The notes beneath the pieces are model-generated. The model was not told the DNA's origin, did no database searches, and saw only the letters and a list, made by a program, of their open reading frames with translations. From NCBI GenBank assembly GCA_036583965.1, contig JAZBQD010000015.1, positions 22,225,310-22,289,309 of the forward strand: 64,000 nt of DNA. The letters are read 5' to 3'. The position numbers and the translations under genes were made by a program. Below are positions 1 to 14,930 of the stretch, piece after piece (position 1 is the first letter of the stretch; the number at the start of each line of letters is the position of its first letter). Source of the stretch: Prunella strophiata. Its lineage: Eukaryota; Chordata; Aves; Passeriformes; Prunellidae.

Positions 1-3000
1 GGGAGGCTCAGTGATGTGGAGAACTTTGGCAGGGCTACAAAGGCTCAGCAGAATGGAGGCAGTCTAAACAGATACGGCTGTTTGGTTTCTGTGCCGGAAC
101 TGCTGAACACAGAAGTAAACTGTGTGAACTATGAACCCTGTTTGCTCGCTCCAAGTACCACCAAAAGCACTGCTCATGATAAAGTCTGCTTTCTGAGACA
201 AAAACATGCTCAAAACCCCCTTTAAACAACAAGCCTGTAAAAATGTTAAGTATTCTGTACATACAAAAGAGTTTAGCTGAGATGGCTAAAAGCCTAGAGG
301 AAACCTGATGAGCACAAAGGACACAAACCAAGATAGGAAAATAAAACACAGAATGCCTTGTGTTCTGCCTGGAAAATATGGCAGAACTGATATTCTAGCC
401 TAGGCACACCTAGTGAGAATCTTGGAACACTTGGCCTATACCCTTGTCAGAGAAACTTTACACTTTAATTCAGGAAGGAAAAATAAATAAGGATCAAAAT
501 ATGCTTTAAAACCAGTGTGATGTTCCAGGTGTAAGACTGCCATGTTGCTTCCTCAGCATCTACCTCAGTTTTCCCAACTTCATGGAAATACTGTAAATAG
601 CCTGGACTTCTAGGAAATACAACTGGGGCAGACTGGGTATAACTACAGTGGTGCAACTGGGTCTTGAGCAACTCCACTTGGCTTCATTCTCCCCACTGCT
701 CAGCTTCACAGGGTGCAGGTTCCACTTCACTAAGTTCATCCTACAGACTTGCTGCCACAGCAAAACAGGGTAGGCAGGAGCATACTACAACCATTCCAAT
801 AGTAAAACCTCAATTATGGCATCTTAATAAATATAGTGCTCCACAATGTTTGAATTCTATATGATATTCCAAGTGTTCCCCTTTTAAGCCACAGTAAAAT
901 GATTTATTCCATTAAAAAAAGGGTGCATTAGCTAGTCAAGTACTGAAAGCACTGTTCAAAATATTTAATTTCTCTGTAAAAACCTTTTTTTTTGTTGTTG
1001 CATGATTTTTTACTTATTCAAATACAGCTAAAGTGAATCACTCCAAGATACTAAACCAGTCATTCATTAATCATTCCATCTAGTGCTGGACAAAACACGC
1101 TAAATAAAAGACACAAACTCTTTTTTCCTTGAGCAATTTTCCTTGGATCCACAGCAATCCATTTACAGTATGTAGAAATTAGCTAGTGAAAGGATTATTA
1201 CAATTTCTTTTATCTTCAGAAGAGTTATGGTTTCTGAGTGCAGCATCACTGGGAAATTCTTTCACATACACTTTCAAACAAGACAATAAATCAAATTTAC
1301 CAAATCTACTTTCAGTTACAGGATTTTCATTCTTGCAAGACACAGCAAAAAGCTGAAAACAGTGTCACATGTTTCAAAATACATATCTATACAGCTAAAT
1401 ACTGAGAATATGTTCAATTAATGCAGAATTATGCTGAAAAGTACACTGCATGGGTTACCACTGAGCAAATGGAGCAAAAATATGCCCTATGACAGAGCAA
1501 GTGAACCTGCTGTATTTGGTCATTGCACTTTATCCTTCACACAGCTTCTTGAATAAATAGCTGTATAAGTCTTAATCAAAATGGAGATCCTAGATAAAAT
1601 TTCAGATACTATATATAGTTTTAAAGACAAATCTCTACTAAGAAACTCAGATGGATTATGATTTCAATGAAAAGTGAGCTGCTCTTACGTTATTGTTTTA
1701 TAAGTATGTGCTCTGGTCCATTCCCAGCTCTGACAACATTCACTAAATATCTTCCTGATTAGATTGCCAAGAACAATGTAACTCCATACCCAAGTATGTC
1801 AGATATATATTATTTGTGCACTGTCACACCCAGAAACAAAGCATCTTACACAGCATAAATTTCTTCCAAAGTTTTCCAAGTCTTCTAGGAATAAGCATGT
1901 TTCAGTGGATATTCATATTGCAGTGCAGAACATTTATTTCCAGCCAAAGATTTTTCCCAAAGTATGCAAGTCAGGCTGTACAACAAAACTTTCAGCAAAA
2001 AAAGGAGGATTCAGCATATGCTCCTTTTTTAAAAAATATAAAAAACTGTAGAAGACATTTTCCTTGGTATCTAAGATCCCCCTCATGATTGTACCAACAC
2101 ATTCCCATGAATGTAAAAATAGAAATCTCTGAGTCCTCCTTTCTCTTTTCCTGAGACTAAGTAAAGAAATAACTTCACTCATATGACTGCTTGGTTGGGA
2201 CAAGGATGATGCCAGCAGAAAGGAAAGTTAAAATCCTAATAAATGGATATGAAGTCTGATTTTTCTTTTCCTAGGGAGAATCCACTTCATCAACTATATT
2301 AATTTCTTCTGGTAGCTGTCTCCTACTGGCAGACAATCTAATTGTAGAGATTTTGACCAGTAAATTTAAAAATGGACAGTGGAGTCATGTAGAGCATTAA
2401 AGTAGTAACATCAGATCTTGACTCTGTGTTTAGCAGAAAACTACTGCAGTCAGCAGTACACTGAGATGGGAGCTTAGCACACAGGCTGCTCCTATTTGGT
2501 ATTTGCTGAATCTTAGAAAAGCTGTTTAACTTCCAGCAAAAGAAAGAGAGAAAGAAAAAAATATACAGATCAGCATGAGTCATGGATCTGGCCTACTTTA
2601 TCTTTGAGCAAACTAAGCTTAAGCCAGTGTTTACTAGCATCATGAATATTTGGGCATCTGCAAGGACTATGAAATCCAAGAGAATCCCCAGGCAAAGGAA
2701 TTACTTAATCCAAGAGCAGAACTTGCATTCTTGGACTGGTGGCTTGGGTTTCTCTTTCTTGACAGGTCCTGTGCGTGAACCCTTGCAGGGAGGGCTGCTC
2801 TGGGCTCTTTCCCACCACTTCTCTACATGAGGAAGTTCAAATGCCAGACTACACCCCAGTGTAGTTGTGATGGGTTGACACAGTAGTCATATACTGTTTG
2901 TCCTAAAATCTATTTCAAGCAGACAAAACCATGCATGGGAATGTCTTCTAAAAAGTTTTGTTTATTTTTTTTCTGCAGAAACAGTGTTTACAGTTGGACA

Positions 3001-6000
3001 TGGTGCTTTATCTCTACAGCAGAGAAAGTGAGGTCAAAGAAGGTTGCCTTTCTCTGGAACAAAAGGTCAGTGAATGCCTTATTTCCTGAGCAATTTATTT
3101 CTACAGGCTTGGACCAAGTTTTAGAAGTAACATCTCCTACAACAGCTTTGTCAGAAGGTGGCCCATGATGCAAGAAAAGAATACCTACCGACTGTAAAGT
3201 TTTCGTTCAGTGTTTTTAGGTAGTATAGGCCCATAAAATTCAAGAGCAGTAAAGAAGGATCAATACCTTAAATACAACCAAATAAAATTTACCAGTATAT
3301 TTACCAATTTACCATATCTTCAGCAGAAGACAGAAGTACAAGGTTTGTTGGTTTCTCAGCAAATCTTTTTGTCCCATTAGAACTCTCCTCTGTCAAGTTC
3401 ACCTTCATCTATCTGTTCTTAATTTGTGAACTGATCTCATCTAAGCACCAGACCAATGCAATCTTGGTCATATTACAGCTGAAATCCATGGTGAGGAAGA
3501 AAGAAAATGTAGACTTGTCTCATTGACATGTTATTGGTGCCTGAGTTTATGTTTTCTTAACAGTTCACCCCACAATTCTCTGAGGTTGCTGAAAAGTAGG
3601 AAGAGAGAACTGAACAGGAAGTTTCATCACCGCTCATGGGGACTACTTCAGGAAGGACTAGAAGCATTTTGACAGAGAAATGAGGAAGCCATGCATCTTG
3701 TCTCTTTTTTAACCATTAACTTTGAAACACAAGTATCTTATCTTCTGACCTGGACATTGACCATATCAACTCTAGAAAGTTAAATTCCATCAGACAAGCT
3801 TACAGCAGCCTTTGAGTAGTACCTCCATGGTTTTGCTTGTGAATGAGAGGTTCAGACAGAATAGTAGTTGGCACATTCAGTTTCTTTGGAGTTACTTTAA
3901 TGCATAAATACCCAAAAGTAAAAACTTTTTTTCATAATACTTCTTTTCCCCATTTCCTTTCAAGGCATAAATTGGAATTGGGTAGGAGAAGCAATCCTTT
4001 GTAGGTCACCTTGAACTCGGAGAGCAGTTACTTAAAATTTGTAATCAAAATAAATGTGTTTCATTCATAATGTATGGATTCCATCAAGTGGTCAACTCAA
4101 AACGAAAAATCTCTTCAGCAACACCCAGTGAAAGCTCCCAACCTCCAACTGCCTTTCCCCAGGATCCAGCCTTGCAAAGTCAGCACTCCCCAGGCCAAAC
4201 CAGCTGGGGCACTTGGGGAAGACACATTCACCACATGTGCAGGCACTCAGCAGAGGAACAGCAGAGCAGGCACACAGTTAAAGCATCACAAAAAAAAAAT
4301 GAGGATGACAGCAAGAAACACAACGGGTATTTCAGTACACCTCTTCATTCAAAAATGTGCTCCTGGCCCACAAAATGACCCCATTCAAGGCTGAGCTGAG
4401 CCAAAGTGCCACAAGGGTCACAGTATGTGACCTGCACAACACTTCCTTCCTCTTCCCCAAACTGCAGCCTGCCCACCAGCTGACTCATTTGGTCGACCAC
4501 CAATAAGGTTTCCATCATTTGGTACTCTGCAGGCCACAGTGTGAGAATCTGGCTGTAGCACACAGCTAAACAATTCCTGCATTTAATTTCAAACAAATGG
4601 GAGAAGGACGACAGACAATCCACACCACTTCAAAAAGGAACTGCAGTAAGCCAGATGGTGTGGATTACATCTTGGGGAAGGCTGCTGCTTTATGATGATA
4701 GGATGTGAGGCAAAGAGAGGTAGAAATCTGGCACCCCACCAACTGCAATGCAGTGCAATATCTGCTATGTGGGTAGTGTTTCAGTGGTGAAGGTTGCAAC
4801 TCCAGGTCCAAGAGTGAAGCAGGAGATCACATAATGATATCTTGAATTCACATTTGCTTTGGATTTGTAAATTTGTGATAGCTTGAACTACCTACAAAGT
4901 GCTTGCATTATTCACAATTAAATATTTTGTGTCATTTTTTATGCATGTGAAAAAAGTGATGTAGAATTATTTCATTCCTTTGTTCACAGTTTGAGTTAAT
5001 ATTGCTATTTATGCTACCATTTCTCCTTTTTATTCTTTTCAAAAAGCATTAAAACAAAGAGTGAAAAGATCCTTTTTCCAAGGTTCAAAGAAGATTTTGA
5101 CAAATATTTTATATGTATCACATTTTGAAATAGTTGATCTTATTTATGGATACTCACATTCAATCAATTCCAATTTCAACTGCAGAACACAATCATTAAG
5201 CATGCATGTTTGTTAAACCTGTGCCAGAAATAATTTTATTTTCTTCTAGAGGCAAAGGTTCAATTAAAACTGAGACACTGGAGAGAAAATGAAGAGAGCT
5301 CTGAAAAAATGGCAGTTCTTCACTGGACTGTCTAGAGAACCTTAGATAAATGGAGGTTTCTTAATTACTAATTCAGTAGGTCAGTTTTAGAGCAATTGCA
5401 CATTATGCTAATTGTTTCAGGAAAACAACTTCTGCGAATTATCATCTGACAGAGTTTCTATCTGCACTTGGTTCAACGAAAAAAGAGACAAAGATGTCTT
5501 TCTACACCACAAGAGATGGATGGGTTGAGTTACATGACAGAAAAGACACAACATTATCAGAGTCACTACAGTCATATCCCAAGTCAGTGTTGCATCCATA
5601 AAGCAACATGCTGTATTTATTGAACACAGTGCAGATAATCCTTTGATCTCTGGTTCTGCTTGTTTCAACAGCCCAGTTTTAAATTGGTATTAGCAATTAT
5701 GATTCACATTACAATCAAATATGTGGTTTCAGATAAGGGAAAAGAAAAAAAAATCAGTTCTCTGCTTCAAAGATGCAATAATAGATTATAAAGTGCTCAA
5801 AGAAGCAAAATTAAGTTATTGAAACCATGCAGTATCTTTTTTTACCACCCTGAGAGAAGAAATCTTTATCTATTCCTAAAAAATATACATTTAAATGCAA
5901 ATGCAATTATAGACAAAAAGATCTGTTCAAACCACTAAAACAGTACTTATAGCAATTTATACAGTTTCTATGCCACTAGATTTTAACAGCTAAAATTACT

Positions 6001-8822
6001 GCAAGCTAGCTGCTCCTTCTTCAACATTTTAGTGGCTTTCAAAGATCATCCTAATTAAATGCCTTAAGAGATCCTCAGTTAAGCAGGGGAAGGTTTGGTT
6101 GGAATTTTCTTTTTGTTTTACCTTTAAACATACACAGCCTTTCCCAATTAAAGAAAAGTTTCTTATTAGAAGCCAAAGATGAGAGGTCTATATGCTTTTC
6201 AACACAAACTTGGATTCCTTTACCCTTTACCAACATTGAATTTAATAGCAAAATATTTAATTTGACAGACATGCAAATTCTGTATTTTCCCAACTATTTA
6301 TTACTGTCTGGATCTTAAATAACTAAGATTTGTGCTTTGTGATACTGCAGAATCCTATGCTGAAAGGTCACTAAAAGATTTTTAAATGGGCTACGTAGAT
6401 AATTAGAAAACAAAGCCATCTCTTTCATGCAGAGGCTTTTGAAACAAACAGCAGCAATTACATCATGCCCGACCAGATGCTCTCTTAGGAACTTATGCAC
6501 TCATGAAAGATTGTCTAGATGCCTCCACTTGTCTCTGTAAAAACATGTTCTTCAAATGTGACTCTTCAATTCCCCAAGTTGTGAATGTGTCTAAAATACG
6601 CTTTCTTACAGGGCAGGGCAGACCTGCCAAGGAAAAGCTGGATATAATCTCATTCTACAATTTGTGCCATGCCTGCTCAGTTGTAAGTACTTTATAACTG
6701 CTTTCAGTGAATGGGGGCAAGGATCTTGTATGAGGCACCTTGTCTGGGGCACATTGTACATTAAATTTCTGCTTCCTAAAGATAAACAGATCCCATTTCA
6801 TCCTGATGAGTATGAGTGATTCCTATGAATTTGCCAGAACTATTCTGAATTGCTCTAAGTGAAAGTACTCTTCTTCAGAGTACTTAGTTCTTTCATGCTT
6901 GTGACCCTGGCAACCCCTGTAATCACATTCCCTCACCATGGTCCAGTCACCACCAGATTCAGAAGGTCACAATGAAGTGTGACTGTGAACTTAGCTCAAG
7001 TTGTTCTTAATACACTGAAAACTCTGTTAGAGATTAAAGAAAATTGAAGTAATTTGAGTCCTAACCATTGCTGACTTGGAGCATTCTGAAAGGCTTGCTG
7101 GGTATTTTGAAGGAGCAACAAGGGCTGTTATGTTGATCCCTAGCAGGACATTTTGTGCATAACAAAGCCCACAGACAAAAGAATATAAAGCTTATGTATT
7201 TTCATATAATCTAGAATATTATCCTTACCATTTTTGTTGAAATTTAACCAATCTATTAAAGACATCTTATTTATATTTCTTTATACTTATTTGTATCTCT
7301 TTCCTGAAACTAATAATTTAAATTAGTCTAGGCAATTTTAACTTAAACTGCCGAATTAATCAATGAAAAAGTAATGTATCAAACTTAGTGGAGAAGGGTG
7401 TAATGCAATTATTTTGTTGAACTTATTTGAAGGATGGAAAGTCTAATTAGTGAGAAAAGAACATCAGACTTGGGCTTGCTATAAATAGGGTTATTAACTA
7501 TAGCCTATTTATATGTACAGCTGCAGTCTTCCAGGAGGACTCGCAGAACCTCTCGCAGAACGTGTTAAGAGACGGTCAAATGAAGTATCATCTGAACATT
7601 AATTCCAGCTAAATGAACAGATCCCTGGAGCACTTCAACATATAAACTAAGGTCAGTGGACTTCAGGCAGAAGTGGAGAATATAAATCCAAGACTATAGG
7701 TTCACAATGCCAAGAAACAAAGTTATACAAGCAGAACAGACCACGAGCTGTATTATCTGCTTGTAAGATAAGACAGAGAAGAACACACTTGACAACAGTT
7801 AAATATATGTGTTTTCCCTTCCTTGAGAAAGAATAGTGTGACCTCAGGTCCTCTTCCTGATTATTTGAAAGGTGAAAGAAGAGGATAGAGGACATCACAT
7901 TTCAGACCTGAGTAATGTTCTCTTGGCAAGAAGCTGGATGACTGAGATTTCCCATTTGGAATGGGAAATGGAATATGGAATGCTGCTCTACTCTGCTGAG
8001 CAGCATACCACAGAAGGCAGTGTCCTAAAACTATCTTATGTATACATATACACACATCTTACAGCAACAAATTCCTTCACAGTGAAAGATTATTATTTCA
8101 TGAAGTACCTTCTCACACAAGCAGCATATTAAACTTGGCACACGAAGAGGATGAGAAAAATCTTTGTCCAGCTGACATCACTGAAAGTAAAAAGTAGGCA
8201 CAATGATCATAAGGCCAGGTACACGATTAAAAAAATAAAGCTCGGAATTACAGAAGCAGTGTGACAACATTAATATAATTCCCCACATGAAAATATTTAA
8301 AATGCACAGAGAATTCTACCTCTATTTCCTTATATGCACGCTTGGGAAAAAAAGCCCACTGGTCTGGTGCAATTTCTGACACAATATAGTTTTCAGACTA
8401 TTTCATCTTACATCATGATATTATTCTATTCACCCTCTACACGATAATATCTGATTAAATGAGTTGGAACACAGGGGGGTTTTTTTTCTGAATAATTTAT
8501 ACTAGAACACTGTAAACTGATTTTGAGACTAATATTTCACAATGATGATTGTAAATTCAAGCACTGGGAAAAAAAATTCAGATGTCAAGGAATTATGTAA
8601 CTACCAGAAGAATACATATTTTAGTATATTTTTGTTCAAATTTGTAAATTAGTCTACGGGATAAATGACAGATTAAAAACTAATGTGAAAAGCCAATGAA
8701 GACTGTGAAGAACATGCTTTTCAGCATGTATAAAGAAGCAAATCTACAAAACCTGTAGTACAAAATACATTTTCTGTTAAAGACCCTGTAACATCCTTTT
8801 TTTTTTCCATTGTGACTTCAGT

Positions 8823-8844
8823 AAAAAAAAAAAAAAAAAAAAAG
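8823..8844 (+). repeat. A22 homopolymer
   Basis: 22 consecutive A, closely preceded by a T9 tract (8798-8806 region), so T- and A-tracts could pair. Confidence 0.9.
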
Positions 8845-11259
8845 GGATCTCAGTTCTAAACATAAATCAGTTTACATTTGTGACAAATACTATTGAAAAG
8901 AGTCAATAGGATTTTTGTCTGAAATTCCATTTACCTGTTACAATGAATTAGAATTATATTTGTGCACAATGAAATTCTAGATAACTTACATATTATATCA
9001 TGACATATTGGTATAAGTACTGACAATAATTGAGAAACTTTATGAACAAAACTCACTCTTTGAGTTAAGATCTATGCCTGCCAGACTCACAAGATCTTTA
9101 ACATTTAAATAACAAGCAATTTGGACAGATTTTACTGGTTTTATGTGTTTTACAGGGTATTTTGATTTGCCAAACCATAGTAAACATGTCTGTACCATAG
9201 CAACTACATTTACAATAAATCTAGAGTGGCAAAGTTCAAGACCTTTAAGGTCTCGGAAGCCTGGGGGTCTTCTTCTAGACCAAAGTATAAACTACATGAC
9301 AATGGTATTTTAAAAATAAAAAGAACAAATGATATTAACATTTTAAGCATGTACTTTGTTAGTAAACCAAGGTCTTGAGAACAATTCCATTAAAGAGCAC
9401 ATCAACTGTGTCAGCTTATTGTTTACACCACCCCTTCCCACTCCCAGACCTCACAAAGCAGCAATGTGATGCCTAAAACCCTGCAAGTCTACCCACAATT
9501 CAGGAGCTGATTCCATGTTTCACCAGCTCTCTCTGCCCACCAAAACTATGAATTCTGCTACATACTCCACTACATCCTTGAGTAATCATCTCAGTTGCTG
9601 CAATCACACAGTTCTTAGAGTAACAACTCTGCTGTCAGTACCTAAATGTGATTAGCAGACCAAGTTCTTTGCCCCTTTCACCTCAGTCCCACCCTGACCA
9701 TTTTACATTTCACTTCTTTTACCATTTCTCCTTTCATTCCACCAACAATGTTAGCTCTGTCCACCAGGTAAAAATCTCACAGTCAGATCTTCCAACCTGG
9801 TCCTGCATGTGGGAATCTCTGAGTCTGTGTTGAACAGCTCTCAATATCCAACCCACATATTCTTAGACAAGCAGTTTTCCGTTAGACTTGCATGGAAAAT
9901 ATGTACTTTTTTTAACATGACATTCATGAAAAGACAAGGTCTTGGTAGTCCTCCTTCTGCTGTACAAGGTTAAGCATATAGTCTGCAGCTAACAAATACA
10001 AACACATAACTACAGGTATTTGAAAACCCCTGTAGAGAACAGTTGTTTTGAGGCTAACCCTTGACACTTGGAACTAGTCTTTCTGGCACCTACTTATTCA
10101 TAATGAAAAGAAAAATATTGTTTCTTTCCTCTTTCCTCCTCAATATTGTGGTGTTTCTTACTTCAAGCCTCAGGCAAGTTTTACATCTGCCAAACCCAGG
10201 ACTACCCTTTAGACATTCTTGCATATCAGAAAGCAAGAAAGAAGCAGTGTAATTTTAGAAGATAACTTTTACAATGTGGAGGAAAAGAGCTTTCACAATC
10301 CTTTGTAAATCCTATGTGTATTTGTAAAATATTACTGAAATAAAATCCCACAGTAATTCTTTAAACTGCTGTGTGGGAGTAGAGACAAAAGAACGAAGAA
10401 AGAAAAAATATTATAGCATATCTGTTTATACTCACACCATCAAAAGGACTACAAAACTGCATGCTCTGATGAATTTTGCTGGCCAACAGAACAAGCACTT
10501 TAAATGTTACTTTTTAATTTCTAGTGTCAAAATTTCGTTGGTTACAGTTTAGGATGGAAAAGATTTAAAACACAACCAAACACTCTGAACAGTAGTGCCC
10601 AGAGCAAAGGTCCAGCAAGCACCTTTGGGCAGAAACCAGTCTAGATTCAAACAAAGAAAGGAGCTGGGATGGGCAGCCAGCTGTTATGTATAGGTGTTAT
10701 GACCATGCTCAGGTGGAAGTCAGGAAGCTCACTGGCTAGACTTAGACCAGGAGAATAAAAAATGGAACATGTATAGCAGGGTGACAGTGTCATACAATTC
10801 TTCCAAACTCCACTTGACTCTAGTGAGGAAGGCCACCTAGACATTCTCATCGCTTGTCACTGTCACCCTGGTGCTGCAGTGACCTAGGACACTGCCAGCT
10901 GTAAGTCAGTGAGGTGAGACTCCAAGAAGGTGCTGCTCCCTGTGCAGCAGGCATTGGTGGTCACTAAAGCTAATACATTTTCCCTTCATATTGCAATGGT
11001 TTACATGCAGTGACAGCAACTGTGCCTCAGCTGGCAAGAGGAGAACCCCTGCCAAGAGTTGCTGGTTTGCCCAGACCTAGTGGAGCACACCCCTCTGTCC
11101 TCCTCTGGTATCACCAAGCTGGGACACAGAGCAGCTTCAGGTGACTTCAAGATCAGCAGAGACTGCTGCCACCCTGACCATCTCCCCTACTCTCACCTGC
11201 CCACATATGGACATGGTCTGGTTATTTGGAAAATACATGAACACATGTTTTGGAAAACA

Positions 11260-11290
11260 TGAAGGTTCACAATACATTGGTGAACCTTCA
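11260..11290. repeat. Hairpin with an 11-bp perfect stem
   Basis: tgaaggttcac (11260-11270) and gtgaaccttca (11280-11290) are exact inverted repeats around a 9-nt loop. Confidence 0.9.
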
Positions 11291-14200
11291 AGAATTCCTT
11301 CAAGAAAAATTGTATCAGGAAAATAATTTTGGAAAATATCTAAGTTGTTTTGAATCTTTCTTCCACATAGAAACATTCACTTGTTCCACCAATATTTCAG
11401 ACACCCAGCTCCAAGTAGTACAATGCTTTTTAACTGTTGCCACTAAACAACATCAACCCCACACGTAAAAACAAAATTTAAGTTGCAGCTATTGCATAGC
11501 CAGTTACTGAAGTTCTAAAAACACGATTGCATTAGGGTGCAATGGCCATTTAATGGAGGGAAACCACTGCCAGGTTTTCCCTAGCAGAATTAAATGCTTT
11601 CAGTCAGCTCTTGGGTTTTAAACAGGCAATTCAAGTTTTAGAATATTTGCCATGCTTTACAGCACAAAATCCAGCATACATTTTAGTCTTAAAATCTGAT
11701 AGGCCTTCTGGTAGTTAAAATAACTAAATAAACAAACAAATAAATAAAATTATTATGCTGCAAAGAAAAAAAAAATCCTGCATATCAGTTTCATATTAAT
11801 TTGACTGTTTTCATCATGACAAGACCTCTGTTTTAGAACAAATGACAGGAATAGTGCCACTCCCACAAGGCACAGGATAAAAGACAGCTTCCAATTAATA
11901 GTACAAAAGCCAGTTATTAAGAAAACAAACACACCCAGAGGTACTACTTATTTCAGTAAATATCAACAAAAATACTTCAAAGAAAATACATTTCCTAACA
12001 ATGCCAATGTTCTTTCTTCACCCTTTCTCTTGTTTCTTTTTCACCATTTCCTTTTCTACTTCTCTTGCCTGTCAGTTCACTGTCATGAAGTAATGGGCTG
12101 GCACTCTCAAAACTTTCAAAGCCAAATCTCCATAATAATCTTCTAATTCTTTCAAATTCACTTAAATTGTAGCAGCAACAGGGATCAGCTTACAGTCACA
12201 GGAGAAAGGCTCACAGAATTGTATTTAGAAACCATTTAACATTTTGGAATGAACAGCAAAACAATCCACATGGAGAAAATGTGATAATGGAGCCATAACA
12301 TGATGGCATCAGGCTCTTAAAATATTTCTCCTCAAAGCTCCATTGTATGCATGATTTACTTTGAGCACAGGGATATCTGGAAGCCACATCAAAGACCTAA
12401 TGGATAGACATTTTGTTAACATATGTAGAACTGATGCCAGGCCATAAAACAACACTGCACTGAGTATTACACATCTTCAGAAAAGTCTTGTTGTTTTGTG
12501 TTGATTTTTTTTTTCTTGAGGTTGGGGTGGATTTTTGGTCTACAAATTATTTCTTCCGTTATGTGCATGAATGCCTAACAGGCTCAGAAGCCTGGACAAT
12601 TTTTATGTTCTCTTGTTCCCTGGATCTTTGCCCAGTATCACAAAATCTGAGACAGGGCTGATCTTTGAAACTGGGAAAGGAAGAAGAATGAAAAACTAAA
12701 TAAGCATCTACGTCCTTTGCAAAACAGGTTCTGTTACATCAATCACAGACTGGTAAAGAACCTCACAATCCATGCTACTACGTTATCATCTCTGTTTCTC
12801 AGGTCATCCCTATGACTGCTACTTTCAAAGCACTGATCAAACTTGGCTCTAAGCTACAGTGCACTCTTCAATGTCTTTCATGTCCTTAGTGTTCAAAATG
12901 GAGACAATTTTCAAATTGTATGTACTGCAGATATGGCATTCCATAAAACCAGAAGGCCAAAAAGCTTTGTAGAGTGAATTCCTGGAACAGCTCTCCAGGA
13001 TTCTGAAAAAGCCACTTATAAGCTCCTCTGTTTCTGCTCTAAAGTATTTATCCTGGATCACAGAAAAATGAGCAGCCATTAAATTTATGTACTTTGTAGG
13101 GCACTTAGGAAACAGTTTTTCCATCACTTAGTAACTGTAGGATAAGTAAAACAGCGCTGCACACCAAGAAACACAGAGTACGAAAAGACACTGAAAGTCA
13201 AGATTGTAGAGGAGTTATAACTTTATCCACTTTGATACCTTTTCAGTTAATCACATATTTTGTGGTTCCATGTTTGGCACATTTGGTACATTGAAGCCAG
13301 ATTAACAACAAACAGCTGCTATTTATAGCATTTCCCCAGAGATGGGAATGATTGCTGCTGCGCTTTAAGACCAATCATGTTACATCTGTATTAAAATGAG
13401 AAGACAAACATGTTTTACTGCCAACTCTGCCTGAATTTCAAATGAAAACCACATTAGTTAACTTGTGAATTTCTCAGTCAGTCAGTCTCCAGTGTCAGCT
13501 TACATAGTTTAAATAAAACATCTCACCAGCACACAATACAGCACAAAAGGATACTAGCATCATGGGCCTAGGTGCAAAAGAGTTCTCAAATATTCCTCCA
13601 AGATAAAAGTCAGCAATGGACTGCAAATGTCTCTAACCTGCAATAGCCTGGACCTCAGCAGGTTCTGCTATCATGCCTCTGTCATTTCACAAACTCTTTG
13701 ACTCAGTTGTCAGCAGTCATACAGGCTTAAATATGTTAAGTCCCACAACCCACAGGGTTGCTACTTTCACTGCTGTCCTAAGCACCGTGAGAATGGGATC
13801 CCAAGCTCAGAAAGGTTGCCAGGACATCAAGTCATAGCATGTTTGGTCCCACTGTTTCCCATTTGTTCCCATGAAGAAAAGGTGGATCTTGAATTCATTA
13901 TCTTATAGGCACAGGCTCACCTCCTTTGGGCACCTACAGGTTCATCAGGCCTCAGCAGGCACTAAACAAGGACCTCAACTCCCACGAGGATGGTGGATGT
14001 CACCATCTCACCTGCTCTGACATAGGAAGAGTCTTGTCTGGGGTGAACAGTCCTTTCCTAACTTAGAAGGAATAATACAGTTAGAAACAGAACAGAGACG
14101 TTGGTGAGACACTGAACTTTATTGACAGAATGACAAAATCCATTTCCTTTTTCTGTTCAGATAATTTCTAGACCACCTGAAAATTTACTCCTGCAAAGTT

Positions 14201-14789
14201 GCAGCTTGCAGTAGGTTTCACCATGCATTTTTTCTACATGGAATGATTGCTTACTGTCAACTGGCCAGCCAAACAGAAAGCATAAAGCAGGAAGGAAACC
14301 TGAAGTATCAGTGGGTTAATTTTTCCAAACTACTTGCACATTGGGTACAGAGATGCCTCAAAAAGACACAGGATATCTGTGCTCATGTCACATCATCACC
14401 CCTGAAGATGAATGCACCCCTGAGAACTTGATGCTTCACAAAACAGTGACATTTCTTTTACTGCTTTAGGTTACTTAGAAATGCAAATATGTTGAAATAA
14501 AGCATAGGTGCTTAAAATAACGTTTGCAACTCGAATAATTCTGAGTATCTATTTTGATGATTTCAACATTTCTTGTGGCAGAAATGACTTTCAGAATGCT
14601 AAGTCTAAAATACAGGAAACTTTTAGGAAAACATATCAAAAATATGTCAACTACTATTTTTCTATTTTCCTTAATATTTTTCTAGTTTTACCCCCCAAAT
14701 CCCAACTGATATATGCAAGAATCCACGTAAAGCATTTGGAAAAATGATTGAAAAAGGAGAATGGAACTGGATATGCTGCAAAAGTGGTC

Positions 14790-14794
<5 letters not shown>

Positions 14795-14831
<37 letters not shown>

Positions 14832-14930
14832 CAAAAAACCAAAAAAACAATGAAAAAAAAAAAAAACAAACCCCAAAACCCCCAAAGCAAAACAAAAAAA
14901 GAACCCCCCCAAAACTCCAAAGAGGTATGG
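14795..14930 (+). repeat. A35 homopolymer followed by an A/C-rich tract
   Basis: 35 consecutive A at 14795-14829 are followed by ~100 bp composed almost only of A with C runs (ccc, ccccc, ccccccc). It could be an expanded poly(A) tail of an ancient retroposed sequence lying to its left, or simple low complexity. No matching target duplication or source gene was recognised. Confidence 0.85.

Noticed and set aside
2869..2890. gtgatgggttgaca, similar to the first bases of another avian LTR
   Set aside because: Only about 14 bp match and the following sequence does not continue the LTR.
4070..4640. Overlapping open frames on both strands (about 90-106 codons)
   Set aside because: They reflect a GC-richer block with few stops. 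Neither strand gives a recognisable protein.
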